The notes under the pieces were generated by a model. It was not told the DNA's origin and made no database searches. It saw only the letters and a list, made by a program, of their open reading frames with translations. This document shows positions 52,182 through 60,995 of a stretch of 64,000 nucleotides of DNA, one piece after another (the stretch's first letter is position 1; each line of letters opens with the position of its first letter). Both the position numbers and the translations under genes were made by a program. Origin of the DNA: Candidatus Coprovivens excrementavium (GTDB lineage Bacteria; Bacillota_I; Bacilli_A; RF39; UBA660). Location of the stretch: contig CALVVU010000003.1 of the NCBI GenBank assembly GCA_944363975.1, positions 215,409 to 279,408 of the forward strand, read 5' to 3'.

Positions 52182-52755
52182 ATGGGATATTACTTACTTC
52201 ATAATATTGAATATTATTTTTCTTTAAAGTATTTAAATAATCATTTAGTTTAGTGTTGTATGTAAGAGGAAGTTTAATATTATATTCTTTTGTTTTTACA
52301 GTATCAGTTCTAATTGCATTAATATTAAAGTTATTAGATAATATTATTCGGCGATTATATCTTTGACATTGAAGACGATATTTATTTTCTATTTCATCAT
52401 AATTATTACAAAAATTAATGATATTATTTTCTTCTTCTATTGGATATTCATTATAGTTGATGGTTATTTTTTCAGTTATATCGGTAATTATATTATCAGT
52501 AGAGATAATGTAAATATCGTAGCTAGAATTTTGATAATTAATATATTCGCTTAGTGGAGGATTATATATTGAAATGTTAGTTGGATCGTTTGTATAAGTA
52601 GTATATTTGGTAACTGAATAATTTTTTATATCTGTGGTATTACTGAGTTGTGGTTTATTATTTATAGTTAGGTTTGCTAAATATAAAATAATAATAACAA
52701 TAACAATAATGATAAAAAGAATTATTAATTCAAGAACTTTAATTTTTTTCTTCAT
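52180..52755 (-). CDS. Membrane-anchored protein of unknown function
   Basis: A 191-residue protein with one N-terminal membrane helix (residues 8-30, ELIILFIIIVIVIIILYLANL) and an Asn/Tyr/Thr-rich extracellular domain with two Cys that could form a disulfide (FCNNYD, LQCQR). No family was recognised. The upstream minus-strand region (52756-52800) holds a ribosome binding site AAGGAA. It is convergent with rplS and divergent from lepB. Confidence 0.7.
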   Translation of the reverse strand: MKKKIKVLELIILFIIIVIVIIILYLANLTINNKPQLSNTTDIKNYSVTKYTTYTNDPTNISIYNPPLSEYINYQNSSYDIYIISTDNIITDITEKITINYNEYPIEEENNIINFCNNYDEIENKYRLQCQRYNRRIILSNNFNINAIRTDTVKTKEYNIKLPLTYNTKLNDYLNTLKKNNIQYYEVSNIP

Positions 52756-52879
52756 ACTATTCCTTACTTTCTAAATAAATTATATATAAAAAGAGAAGAA
52801 AATGTCAAACAACTTAGGATAAATAATTTTAACTTTATTAGAAAGAAGAAAAATGATAAAATGGGGATGGTGAATTATT

Positions 52880-53425
52880 ATGAATGACGAAGAAAAAACA
52901 GAGGAAGTAGGAAATATAAAAGATACTAAAAAAAAGAAAAAAACGATAAAAAAAATTATTAAAGAATTTATTCCTTATGTAGTAATATTAATTGTAGTTG
53001 TTTTAGTTCGTATGTATTTAGTTACACCAATTATGGTTAGTGGGCCAAGTATGCAACCTACTTTAAATGGTGGAGAATTAATGTTACTTAATAAAATTGA
53101 TGATATTGAGAGATTTGACATTGTAGTTGTGAATTCTGGTAATGAAGAAATTATTAAAAGAGTCATTGCTTTACCTGGAGAAACAATTTCTTGTGAAGAG
53201 GGAATTATCTATATAAATGGTCATAGGCAGGATGAAGAATATAGTCAAGGTATTACATTTGATTTTAAGAAAGTTGTTTTAGGTGATGATGAGTATTTCG
53301 TAATGGGCGATAATAGGGAAAATTCAGCAGATAGTCGTCATATGGGAGCGTTTCATAGAGATCAAATAGAAGGAACGGCAAATCTTATATTATTTCCTTT
53401 TTCAGAAATTGGAGTAATTGAATAA
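52880..53425 (+). CDS. lepB: Signal peptidase I
   Basis: Removes signal peptides from secreted proteins. The 181-residue protein has a Lys-rich cytoplasmic start, a membrane helix (about residues 29-47) and the S26 boxes: SGPSMQPTL with catalytic Ser57, IIKRVIALPGE with the general base Lys93, and MGDNRENSADSRHMGAF. It is a single-pass type typical of Bacillota. The LCP gene follows 17 bases later. Confidence 0.96.
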   Translation: MNDEEKTEEVGNIKDTKKKKKTIKKIIKEFIPYVVILIVVVLVRMYLVTPIMVSGPSMQPTLNGGELMLLNKIDDIERFDIVVVNSGNEEIIKRVIALPGETISCEEGIIYINGHRQDEEYSQGITFDFKKVVLGDDEYFVMGDNRENSADSRHMGAFHRDQIEGTANLILFPFSEIGVIE

Positions 53426-53442
53426 AATAAAAGGAGGTTTTT

Positions 53443-54900
53443 ATGAAAAAAGAAAATATTAAGTTTGAGAATAAAAGAAATCTTATTATAAAAATAGTTA
53501 TTAGTTTAATTTTTATATTTCTAAGTGGATGGTTATTCTTATCAGTATATAAATTAGGAATAATTCCTAATAAATATTTAATTATATTTGTAGTTATATT
53601 AGTTATAGTTCATTTAATAAGTAATTTATGTTTATTTTCAAAAAAGAAATGGTTAAAAATATTTACTGTTATATTAATGTTATTATTAACGATAGTGTCA
53701 GTATTTGGAATTAAATATGCTAATGATATTGATAATTTTTTAGATACTTCATTAAATAATGCTGAAAATAAATTAACAATCGATTTTGTATTACTTAGTA
53801 AAAATAATTATGACGAAGGTGATTTAGTTAATAAAGAGGTTTATTATTATAATTCGGCTTTATTTATTGATAAAGCACTTGCTAAGTTAAATGAAAAATA
53901 TCAAGTAACGACAAAAGGTATAGATGATATAACAAAATTATTTGATTATGATATTTTTATAATGGATAAAACAACATTTTATCTTTTTGTTGAGGAAAAT
54001 GGAATAAATGCTGATGATTATTATTTAATAGATGAATTGTCGATAGAGTATGAAATAGATAAGAAAGAAGAGCAAACAGAAACTACTAATAGTAAAAATG
54101 ATAATAAAAAACAAAGTGATGAGGGAGATTATTATAATATTTATTTAGGTGGATATGACTTTTCTGGGTTTAGAATGGATTTAAATAAGATAATCACTAT
54201 TAATACGAAGACTAACGAAATATTGATAACTAGTGTTCATAGATATACTTATATAAATATTCCAGCTTATAATCAAAAGAATATATTATCAAATACTGCT
54301 TATTATGGAATTAATAATAATATTGAAGCATTAGAAGAGTTATTTGATATTGATATTGATTATTATGTTAGTGTTAAAACGAATGGTTTAGTATCTTTAG
54401 TAGATACGATAGGAGGAATTGAATATTGTTCTGATCAAGCATTTACAACTAGTCATGCTAAAGTAATTGGAACATATGATGATACAAAAGGAGAACGTGT
54501 CAAGGTAAAGAAAGGATGCCAACATTTAGATGGTATTGAAACATTAACAGTAGCGCGTGAAAGAGAAGCTTTTAAAATGGGAGCTGTTCAAAGAGATAAA
54601 AATACAACTGCTATTATGTTAGATATTTTATATCAGATGCGAAGTCCAGAAAATATAATGAACTATACATCAATTTTAAATGCTGTTGGCGGGATGTATA
54701 CAACGTCTATTCCAAGAGAAGAGTTAACAGAAGGTGTTAAAAGACTATTAAATGGTGGATGGAGTATCAAAACACAAAGTTTAAGTGGAACTAATGGTAG
54801 AAATAAGATTCATTTTAGTAATTTGATTGGTCCTGTTAATTATCCAAAAAGTTCAAGTGTAGAAAAATGCTCTAAGGCGATAAAAGCCTTGGAAAATTAA
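53443..54900 (+). CDS. LytR-CpsA-Psr (LCP) family wall-polymer ligase
   Basis: LCP proteins attach teichoic acids or polysaccharides to peptidoglycan. The 485-residue protein has three N-terminal helices (about residues 15-105), an accessory region and the LCP domain from about 235 with IYLGGYD, FRMDLNKIITINTKTNEI, TAYYGINN, VDTIGGIEYC, LTVAREREAF and GAVQRDKN. The usual SIPRDT reads SVHRYT: the Arg is kept but the following Asp is Tyr, so the pyrophosphate site is slightly altered; other Arg and Asp residues are present. AAAGGAGG precedes the ATG. Confidence 0.9.
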   Translation: MKKENIKFENKRNLIIKIVISLIFIFLSGWLFLSVYKLGIIPNKYLIIFVVILVIVHLISNLCLFSKKKWLKIFTVILMLLLTIVSVFGIKYANDIDNFLDTSLNNAENKLTIDFVLLSKNNYDEGDLVNKEVYYYNSALFIDKALAKLNEKYQVTTKGIDDITKLFDYDIFIMDKTTFYLFVEENGINADDYYLIDELSIEYEIDKKEEQTETTNSKNDNKKQSDEGDYYNIYLGGYDFSGFRMDLNKIITINTKTNEILITSVHRYTYINIPAYNQKNILSNTAYYGINNNIEALEELFDIDIDYYVSVKTNGLVSLVDTIGGIEYCSDQAFTTSHAKVIGTYDDTKGERVKVKKGCQHLDGIETLTVAREREAFKMGAVQRDKNTTAIMLDILYQMRSPENIMNYTSILNAVGGMYTTSIPREELTEGVKRLLNGGWSIKTQSLSGTNGRNKIHFSNLIGPVNYPKSSSVEKCSKAIKALEN

Positions 54901-54928
54901 AAAATCTTCAGTTAAGAAGATTTTTTTT
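54900..54928. terminator. Terminator after the LCP gene
   Basis: An 8-bp stem AAATCTTC/GAAGATTT with a 6-base loop and eight T; the facing minus-strand gene ends inside it. Confidence 0.85.
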
Positions 54929-55864
54929 GTTATTATGAGGAATAGCAAATAAAACTATTTCGGTTGGATAAATACAATTACCATAGCATCTTAAATAGAA
55001 ATTGTATTTATTATTAAAACTTTTTATTAATTTAGGTATTTTCCATAGATGATTATTATTATGATAAACAGATATGAGAAGTTTAGGAGTATCTTTTTGA
55101 ATATGCTTTTTACAACCAATAATCGCTTTTTCTTCATCTCCTTCGATGTCCATTTTTAAAAGAGTTATTTTTTCTTTTATATCCGAATCTAGTGTTGTAG
55201 TGTTTAATTTTATTGTTCCTTTAGATGATGTTTTGTTGGCGGAAGAGGAAATGTTATTTTGAGAAAGGTAACGAATTTCTTTTTTGTCACTGATTGCTTT
55301 TTGACGATAAATAATATTTTTATATGGTGATAAATTATTTTTTAAGAAAGCAACTGATTGATCAGTTATATCGTAGCAATATATCTTTTTATATGATAAC
55401 TCGCCATATGTTTGAAGATAATCAAGAATAGTATCTCCAATATATGCTCCTAAATCGACTATTACTTCATTTTGACAATGAGGAATAATGTCTAAGTCGA
55501 AATAGTGTTTATAAGGGTTATTTAAACATGTGCTTAATGTTATAAAGTCATAGCAAAACCAGTTATTTAAGATTGCATATAATAATTTTTTTGATTTATA
55601 ATCATTAAATGAATTATATAGATTAGCAAATTCTTTAATATTATTTTTTAATGTATATGCTTTTTCTTTTAAGGCAGAAAAATTATTATTTTGAATATCA
55701 ATTGAACCCCAAAAATTAAATTCGTTAAAGAACTTTTCAATTGCATTTTGAGTTTCTTGAGGAATATTTAAAAATGAGTTTTTAATATTTATATATATTT
55801 CATTAGTACTCATTTTGTTTAACTTATTGAGTAAGTTATAAAAATCTTTGTCAACATTATTCAT
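54908..55864 (-). CDS. FkbM family methyltransferase
   Basis: A 318-residue SAM-dependent methyltransferase. The C-terminal two thirds show the FkbM pattern: VDLGAYIGDTILDYL (SAM-binding), IYCYDITDQSVAFLKNNL, TTLDSD, KITLLKMDIEGDEEKAIIG and PKLLISVYHNNNHLW. The first 110 residues are helical and specific to this protein. FkbM enzymes O-methylate sugars or other polar groups, often in capsule synthesis. It is on the minus strand, convergent with the LCP gene; GGAGG lies upstream of its ATG. Confidence 0.85.
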   Translation of the reverse strand: MNNVDKDFYNLLNKLNKMSTNEIYINIKNSFLNIPQETQNAIEKFFNEFNFWGSIDIQNNNFSALKEKAYTLKNNIKEFANLYNSFNDYKSKKLLYAILNNWFCYDFITLSTCLNNPYKHYFDLDIIPHCQNEVIVDLGAYIGDTILDYLQTYGELSYKKIYCYDITDQSVAFLKNNLSPYKNIIYRQKAISDKKEIRYLSQNNISSSANKTSSKGTIKLNTTTLDSDIKEKITLLKMDIEGDEEKAIIGCKKHIQKDTPKLLISVYHNNNHLWKIPKLIKSFNNKYNFYLRCYGNCIYPTEIVLFAIPHNNKKNLLN

Positions 55865-55968
55865 TTTGGCCTCCTATAAAATATTAATAAAAGAATTAAA
55901 AAAATATGAGAAAAATTTATTTTTGTATTATTATTAGTTATACTGTATTATATATATAGGTGATATTA

Positions 55969-56568
55969 ATGCAATATTTAGGTAGTCAAGAATTAGAAAC
56001 TAAAAATCTATTATTAAAAGCTCAAACGTTTGAAGAGCAGAAAAAATTATGGGAGATTTTGTTGGTACCAGAAGTTAATAGATATTATTTAACAATACCT
56101 AGAAAATTCAAGGATAAATTATTTGATTGGGATAAACAAAAAGAGTTTTATGAAAAAGAAATGTTAGAATCTTTAAATAATGATATTTTTAAATGGAGTA
56201 TTTTTTTAAAAGAAAATGGAGAATGTATTGGAAGAGTAACTTGTCAAGAAACTAACGATGAGAATAGAATACCAGAAATACGTGATGTTAGCTGGTATAT
56301 TGATCCTAAATATCAAGGGTGTGGTTTTGGTTATGAAGCAGCTAAAGCAATGCTTGATTTTATGTTTTTTAAATGTAATATTGAAAAAATTATTACTTGC
56401 GCGGCTGTTTGTAATCCTGCATCTTGGAAATTGATGGAAAAGTTAGGATTTAAAAGAAAAATTATTAAAAGAACTATTCAATATACTTTTTTAGATGAAG
56501 AGACGGAATGTTATGTTTACGAGGTAAGTAAAGATGAATATATAAAATTTAATGAAACGAGGAAATAA
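55969..56568 (+). CDS. GNAT family N-acetyltransferase (RimJ-like)
   Basis: A 199-residue acetyltransferase: TKNLLLKAQTFEEQKKLWEIL start, WSIFLKENGECIGRVTCQ strand, ISWYIDPKYQGCGFGYEAAKAML-type acetyl-CoA loop (here VSWYIDPKYQGCGFGYEAAK, with QGCGFG for Q/RxxGxG/A), and NPASWKLMEKLGFK. It belongs to the RimJ/RimL-like group (Acetyltransf_3). The substrate is unknown. The GTG nine bases upstream falls in the ribosome binding site, so ATG 55969 is used. Confidence 0.88.
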   Translation: MQYLGSQELETKNLLLKAQTFEEQKKLWEILLVPEVNRYYLTIPRKFKDKLFDWDKQKEFYEKEMLESLNNDIFKWSIFLKENGECIGRVTCQETNDENRIPEIRDVSWYIDPKYQGCGFGYEAAKAMLDFMFFKCNIEKIITCAAVCNPASWKLMEKLGFKRKIIKRTIQYTFLDEETECYVYEVSKDEYIKFNETRK

Positions 56569-56569
56569 A

Positions 56570-56704
56570 ATGAAAGTAATATTTGGAATAGTTGATCAAA
56601 GAAAAATTGCAATGGAGACAATAGGAGAACTGAAAAAGCCTTATTTTTATTCTATTATCACATTAGATAAGTCAAACATAGTTTTTTACAAAAAGAATTA
56701 CTAG
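56570..56704 (+). pseudogene. Short ORF, possibly a truncated gene
   Basis: It has 44 codons (MKVIFGIVDQRKIAMETIG..YFYSIITLDKSNIVFYKKNY) with ACGAGG upstream, starting 2 bases after the acetyltransferase stop. IFGIVDQRKIAMETI looks like the beginning of a larger alpha/beta protein that has been cut short. It may alternatively be a genuine small protein. Confidence 0.35.
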
Positions 56705-56749
56705 ATGTTTATAGGTATAATACTATAAAAAAGTTTTTAAAGGTTGTAT

Positions 56750-57436
56750 ATGAAAGCAAATGAATTTAAAGAATTATTAATTGAAATGGGTAGATGTTCT
56801 AAGTGTACTAATGAGAAGAGAAATGATAAATCATTGATTAATATATATAGTAATTTTAATTTTTGTATTAGTATACCTTCTATTTGGACAGATTGGTTTA
56901 ATAGGTTAGATTCTAAAATAATGATAATTGGTCAAGATTGGGGACCTTATAATGATATGTTAAAATTTAATAGAATGTTAAATTCAAACAAGAGTAATTG
57001 GAAAGAAATAATTGAAAAAGAAAAAAGTAGAACAAAAAAGCAATTAACTGAGTATATAAAACTTTCTAATAATAATTATACTTTAGATGATATTTTTATT
57101 ACAAATGCTATTATGTGTGCTAGAAATGGAGACAGTTATAGAGGAGATAATATTGATCTAAAAAGAGCAAGTATTAATTGTAGTATTTATTTAAAAAAAC
57201 AAATTGATATTGTTAAACCAAGAGTAATATTGACTTTGGGTTATTATCCATTATTGTCTTTATCTAAGATATTTAATTTTGAAATAAAAAATACTTTGAA
57301 AGAGACAATTGCTTTATTACCAGAAATTAAAATTAAAAATTATGTTATTATTCCTTTATATCATCCTGTTGCACAAATAAAAAAAGAGGTTCAATTAAAA
57401 CAATATGATAGAATTTGGAAGTATTTGAAAGATTAG
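56750..57436 (+). CDS. Uracil-DNA glycosylase family protein with Fe-S type Cys
   Basis: A 228-residue member of the UDG superfamily. Four Cys at 16, 19, 123 and 144 match the [4Fe-4S] spacing of family 4-like glycosylases; motif A reads MIIGQDWGP (61-66) and the C-terminal motif is LYHPVAQ with His205. The canonical family 4 GEGPG is not present, so activity could differ (substrate recognition or a divergent class). AAAGG precedes the ATG; the upstream TTG is discarded. It is a single gene in the accessory region. Confidence 0.78.
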   Translation: MKANEFKELLIEMGRCSKCTNEKRNDKSLINIYSNFNFCISIPSIWTDWFNRLDSKIMIIGQDWGPYNDMLKFNRMLNSNKSNWKEIIEKEKSRTKKQLTEYIKLSNNNYTLDDIFITNAIMCARNGDSYRGDNIDLKRASINCSIYLKKQIDIVKPRVILTLGYYPLLSLSKIFNFEIKNTLKETIALLPEIKIKNYVIIPLYHPVAQIKKEVQLKQYDRIWKYLKD

Positions 57437-57478
57437 TATTTTAGTAGCAGAGTAAATATGAAGAAAGGAAGCTTGTTA

Positions 57479-58321
57479 ATGAAAATTACGATGTTAGGAA
57501 CGGCAGCAATTGGATATCCACTGACTTTTTGTAATTGTGATAATTGTAAAGAAGCTAGAATAAAAAGAGGTAAAAGTATTAGAAAAAGAGCATCTGTTTT
57601 AATTAATGATGATTTGTTGATTGATTTAGGACCGGATACACAAACGGCAATGACAATGTATGATAAAGATATGGGAAGAGTAAAATATTTATTACAAACA
57701 CATATTCATACTGATCATTATGACGAGGGATTATTATGTGCACGAATTCCTTATATGGCAATGTATAATCATCCGAAGCTTGAAATATATGCTCATCCAA
57801 ATTGTTTAAAAATAATGAGTGATAGAGTTAATCAATATGAGAATGCTGATATAATTTCTGAAGAAGGTTCTAAGAAATTAAAAGTTCATAGTAATATTAT
57901 AAATGCTGGAGATGTTGTTGAATTTGGAAATTATAAAGTAAAAGCGATAGAAACAACTCATGATATTAAAAATGGAGCATTATTGTATGTTATTAATCAA
58001 GATAATAAAAATATTTTTTATGCAACTGATACTCCTGCACTTACAGAAAATGCTTTGGCACAGTTAAAAGGTATAAGATTAGATTTAGTAATTATGGATC
58101 ATACTTTTGGCAATATTGATTATTCTTTTTCTCATCTTAACGAAAAGTTATTTATAGAACAAATTAATATATTAAAAGCGATTGGTTGTGTTGATAATAA
58201 TACCAAGGTTTATGGAACACATATTTCTCATGATGGAATGAGTTATCATGAGAAAGTTGAACAAAGAGCAATTTCTAATGGGTACCATATTGCATATGAT
58301 GGTTTAGAGATTGATTTATAA
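57479..58321 (+). CDS. MBL-fold metallohydrolase, PhnP-like
   Basis: A 280-residue metallo-beta-lactamase fold hydrolase. The N-terminal FCNCDNCKEAR (Cys18, 20, 23) gives an extra zinc site as in PhnP, followed by THIHTDHYDEG (His75, His77, Asp79, His80), ETTHD, ATDTPAL and MDHTFG, THISHDG. PhnP is a cyclic ribose phosphate diesterase in phosphonate breakdown, but no phn genes are here, so the natural substrate is unknown. AAAGGAAG at about 57465 points to the ATG at 57479 rather than the in-frame ATG at 57458. Confidence 0.85.
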   Translation: MKITMLGTAAIGYPLTFCNCDNCKEARIKRGKSIRKRASVLINDDLLIDLGPDTQTAMTMYDKDMGRVKYLLQTHIHTDHYDEGLLCARIPYMAMYNHPKLEIYAHPNCLKIMSDRVNQYENADIISEEGSKKLKVHSNIINAGDVVEFGNYKVKAIETTHDIKNGALLYVINQDNKNIFYATDTPALTENALAQLKGIRLDLVIMDHTFGNIDYSFSHLNEKLFIEQINILKAIGCVDNNTKVYGTHISHDGMSYHEKVEQRAISNGYHIAYDGLEIDL

Positions 58322-58342
58322 TTTAAGAAAAAAGGTGATTCC

Positions 58343-58951
58343 GTGGAGAAGTTTTATTTAGAAATTCCATCAGTAGAAAGAAAAAATGAAATAATTGATT
58401 ATATTAAGGAGTTTACTATTTATCATTCTGATACGAATGGAATGGGAGCTCTAGATAAAATATTAGAGGGATATACATTTGAACAAGCACTTGATATGTG
58501 TCTTAAATTACAAGATGAAGTTTATGCAAAAAAATTGGGAAGATGTCAATCTAAAACTTTTTTGCTAATTAGGGAAGATGATGATAGGATTGTTGGAGCG
58601 GTAAATGTTCGCTGGAATTTGATAGAAAGTATGAAAGAATTTGGTGGAAATATTGGATATGGAATACGTCCAACAGAAAGAAGGAAAGGGTATAACAAAA
58701 TAAATTTGTATCTAGCATTAATTGAAGCTTATAAGTTAGGATTAGAAGAGGTTATATTAGATTGTGATGTTAACAATTTAGGTTCTGTTAAAACATTGGA
58801 AGCTCTAAATGGAAAATTAAAGAAAACAGCTATAGATCCTTATGATGGAGTTTTAACAAGTGTATATTGGTTTGACATTAATGAAACAATACGTAAGTAT
58901 AAAGATATTTTTAAAGATAATATAAGTGAGAAAGAGAGTATCAAAAAATAA
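58343..58951 (+). CDS. GNAT family N-acetyltransferase
   Basis: A 202-residue acetyltransferase: FLLIREDDDRIVGAVNVRWNL, then GNIGYGIRPTERRKGYNKINLYLAL with the acetyl-CoA loop RRKGYN, and VNNLGSVKTLEALNGKL. It is similar to small-molecule or protein acetyltransferases of the predicted acetyltransferase (COG3981) type. The start is GTG at 58343 after AAAGGTGATT. It overlaps the region containing the next gene's ribosome binding site. Confidence 0.87.
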   Translation: MEKFYLEIPSVERKNEIIDYIKEFTIYHSDTNGMGALDKILEGYTFEQALDMCLKLQDEVYAKKLGRCQSKTFLLIREDDDRIVGAVNVRWNLIESMKEFGGNIGYGIRPTERRKGYNKINLYLALIEAYKLGLEEVILDCDVNNLGSVKTLEALNGKLKKTAIDPYDGVLTSVYWFDINETIRKYKDIFKDNISEKESIKK

Positions 58952-58970
58952 ATATAATATGGAGGCTGTT

Positions 58971-59498
58971 ATGAGTAATATTATAATATATGGTTCTCAT
59001 TATGGAACAACAAAACAATATGCAGAAGAACTTTCAAAGAGAACTAATATAGAAGCAATTTCTTTTGAAAATGTAAAAGAAATAAACGATTATAATAATA
59101 TTATTTATTTAGGTGGATTATATGCAGGTGGAGTATTGGGAATGTCAAAAACAATAAAAAAAATAAATACTATCTCAAATAAAAAGATTATTATTGTAAC
59201 AGTTGGTCTTTCAGATCCGATAGATGAAGTAAATAAAAAAAATATAAGGGACAACATAAAAAGGCAGATACCAAAAGAATTTTTTGAAAAGACAAAAATA
59301 TTTCATTTAAGAGGTGGAATAGATTATTCAAGATTAAATTTTGTCCATAAAACTATGATGAAATTGCTTTATAATTCAGTTAAGAATTTACCAGAAGAAA
59401 AGCAAACATCTGAAGATAAAGCAATGATAGAAACTTATAACAAAAAAGTTAATTTTGTTGATTTTTCTAGTTTAGATGAGATAATTAATGAAATATAA
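58971..59498 (+). CDS. Flavodoxin-like protein
   Basis: A 175-residue flavodoxin-fold protein. The N-terminal FMN phosphate loop is IIYGSHYGTTKQYAEEL; later IIYLGGLYAGG and IIIVTVGLSDP fit the FMN-binding loops. It resembles HemG/flavodoxin-domain proteins that act with a partner reductase. The ATG at 58971 follows ATGGAGG; a longer reading from 58926 overlaps the previous gene and lacks a site. Confidence 0.83.
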   Translation: MSNIIIYGSHYGTTKQYAEELSKRTNIEAISFENVKEINDYNNIIYLGGLYAGGVLGMSKTIKKINTISNKKIIIVTVGLSDPIDEVNKKNIRDNIKRQIPKEFFEKTKIFHLRGGIDYSRLNFVHKTMMKLLYNSVKNLPEEKQTSEDKAMIETYNKKVNFVDFSSLDEIINEI

Positions 59499-59501
59499 TA
59501 G

Positions 59502-59524
59502 AGTAGATTTATATCTACTTTTTC
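59502..59524 (+). terminator. Terminator after the flavodoxin gene
   Basis: A 7-bp stem AGTAGAT/ATCTACT with loop TTAT and five T. Confidence 0.85.
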
Positions 59525-59816
59525 TTTTGAATTTAAAGTATGGTATAATGAAATAGATTTAAAACGAAAAAATGATTTTGATAAAGGGAAATAAAATATT
59601 TTATTATTGTATAAGTAACTTATATATTAATTAATTAGGACGAATTTGAATTTAAAAAAGAGATTTCTGTTGGAATTTTCGACATAAGTACTGGTAGAAT
59701 GAAGTCTAAAATATAGCTTGGATGGGATTATTGCTGTTGGTTATCGTTTTAATAAAAAAATATAGAAAATTTAGAATTGGTTTTAGGAAATTTATATAGA
59801 TTGCGAGTGATTTGGT
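59525..59816 (+). pseudogene. Decayed gene remnant of unknown family
   Basis: This 290-base gap begins with a good promoter-like TGGTATAAT and then reads as gene fragments in different frames: DEFEFKKEISVGIFDISTGR and MKSKI up to a TAG near 59716, then LDGIIAVGYRFNKK in another frame and NIENLELVLGNLYRLR after a further shift. Together they look like one protein broken by frameshifts. No name can be given. Confidence 0.45.
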
Positions 59817-60266
59817 GTGATAAACAGAATTTTAATGGAGTTATATGATGATTATAAAAATGATAATATAGAAAGTTTAATTGAATTTACTAAAAAGACT
59901 TTTCCTCAAAATGGTACAGATAAATTATTTATTGGTTGTACTCTAATATTGTTTTCTAGAGCGGGAACTAGATATTATGTATCAAGAGAAAATCTTTGTT
60001 CCATTGTTCTAGCTGCAAAAGAAAAAATAGATTCAACTAATTTATTAGCATTTTATGTAGAAAGAATAAATACTGAAAAGGGGATTAGTAAGTATTTGGC
60101 AGATGTTGTTAATAATAAAAATATTGATAGTTATGCTGATTTAATTATTGATTATTTAGAACAATTTAGACCTAAATTTGTGGAAGAGTTAAATAAATAT
60201 AATAAAAAAATTGAAGAATATGTTAAATATAAAAATAAAAACGGAAATCATGATATTAATGAATGA
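59817..60266 (+). CDS. Protein of unknown function (149 aa)
   Basis: A 149-residue, mostly helical soluble protein beginning INRILMELYDDYKND, with TDKLFIGCTLILFSRAGTRYYVSRENLCSIV and a Lys-rich C-terminal helix. No family is recognised. The start is GTG at 59817 after GAGTGAT, but the site is weak and the true start is less sure. It stands between two decayed genes. Confidence 0.6.
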   Translation: MINRILMELYDDYKNDNIESLIEFTKKTFPQNGTDKLFIGCTLILFSRAGTRYYVSRENLCSIVLAAKEKIDSTNLLAFYVERINTEKGISKYLADVVNNKNIDSYADLIIDYLEQFRPKFVEELNKYNKKIEEYVKYKNKNGNHDINE

Positions 60267-60366
60267 AAATATAATGAAAATTAACTGTTTGATATCTATT
60301 TATTTAAACTTTAATTAGAACCAAATAAAGTGAATGTAACATTGAAACTTATAGTTCTTTAAAAAT

Positions 60367-60525
60367 GAGTAAAATTGATTATTTTTTTACAGATGATAGA
60401 GATGTCGTAAAATATTTCATGAAATAGATTGTGATAAAGCATTAACATATCTAAAAAAATATGGATTAAGACATTATAAATTGTATAAATTTGATTTTTT
60501 GATTGTTATTAGAATAATTAGATAA
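60367..60525 (+). pseudogene. Decayed gene fragment
   Basis: MSKIDYFFTDDRDVVKYFMK runs into a TAG, and in another frame EIDCDKALTYLKKYGLRHYK and KLYKFDFLIVIRIIR continue to a TAA at 60523-60525. A one-base shift would join them. The rest of the 286-base gap (60267-60552) is AT-rich and shows nothing else. Confidence 0.45.
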
Positions 60526-60552
60526 ATGTTAATTTGAAAGGAGAAAGTTAAT

Positions 60553-60885
60553 ATGATTTATTCTATTTTGTTATTGCCAATAATTATGATGTTATGCGGA
60601 ATACTAATGTATAAATGTCCAATGAAAAGAAATCATATAATTGGCTATAGAACACCAATTACATTAAAAAATGATAAAATTTGGAAATATGCTAATAAAT
60701 TAATGGGGAAAATATGGCTGATTTTAGGGTTAGGATTATTACTTGTTTCGTGTGTTATTATCTTATTATTTAGTAATGTAAAAAATATAACTTTAATTTC
60801 ATCTGTTTGTATCGGAATGCAAATTATAATGATGATTATTTCAATAATTCCTGTGGAAATATATTTAAATATAAAATTTAAGTAA
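60553..60885 (+). CDS. SdpI family membrane protein
   Basis: A 110-residue protein with three membrane helices (about 5-20, 55-78, 85-103) and the SdpI/YhfL-type motif IIGYRTPITLKNDKIWKYANKL between the first and second, which is the family hallmark. SdpI gives Bacillus immunity to the toxin SdpC and signals through SdpR; short relatives like this one are common and not tied to sdp operons. The ribosome binding site is AAAGGAG. It is followed by the ABC-F leader. Confidence 0.85.
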   Translation: MIYSILLLPIIMMLCGILMYKCPMKRNHIIGYRTPITLKNDKIWKYANKLMGKIWLILGLGLLLVSCVIILLFSNVKNITLISSVCIGMQIIMMIISIIPVEIYLNIKFK

Positions 60886-60931
60886 CGATATTATCGATAG
60901 TAAAAATAATAATTTGTAGAGAGGTGAGAAA

Positions 60932-60952
60932 ATGAGAATATTAACTAAATAA
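60932..60952 (+). CDS. Six-residue leader peptide of the ABC-F gene
   Basis: The ORF MRILTK (6 residues, then TAA) has a strong ribosome binding site GAGGTGAG at 60921-60928. It lies 44 bases upstream of the ABC-F start, just before a pair of competing hairpin segments. Short leader peptides of this sort control several antibiotic-resistance genes. Confidence 0.65.
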   Translation: MRILTK

Positions 60953-60956
60953 GTAT

Positions 60957-60994
60957 GGCATAAACTTTGATTATGCCGAAAAAAGGAGGCATAA
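60957..60994 (+). promoter_or_regulatory. Alternative hairpins over the ABC-F ribosome binding site
   Basis: GGCATAA (60957-60963) and a second GGCATAA (60988-60994) can each pair with the single TTATGCC (60971-60977) between them. The second copy overlaps the ribosome binding site GGAGG (60985-60989) next to the ATG at 60996. Pairing 1:2 leaves the site free and 2:3 hides it, a classic two-state translation switch. Confidence 0.7.
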
Positions 60995-60995
60995 T

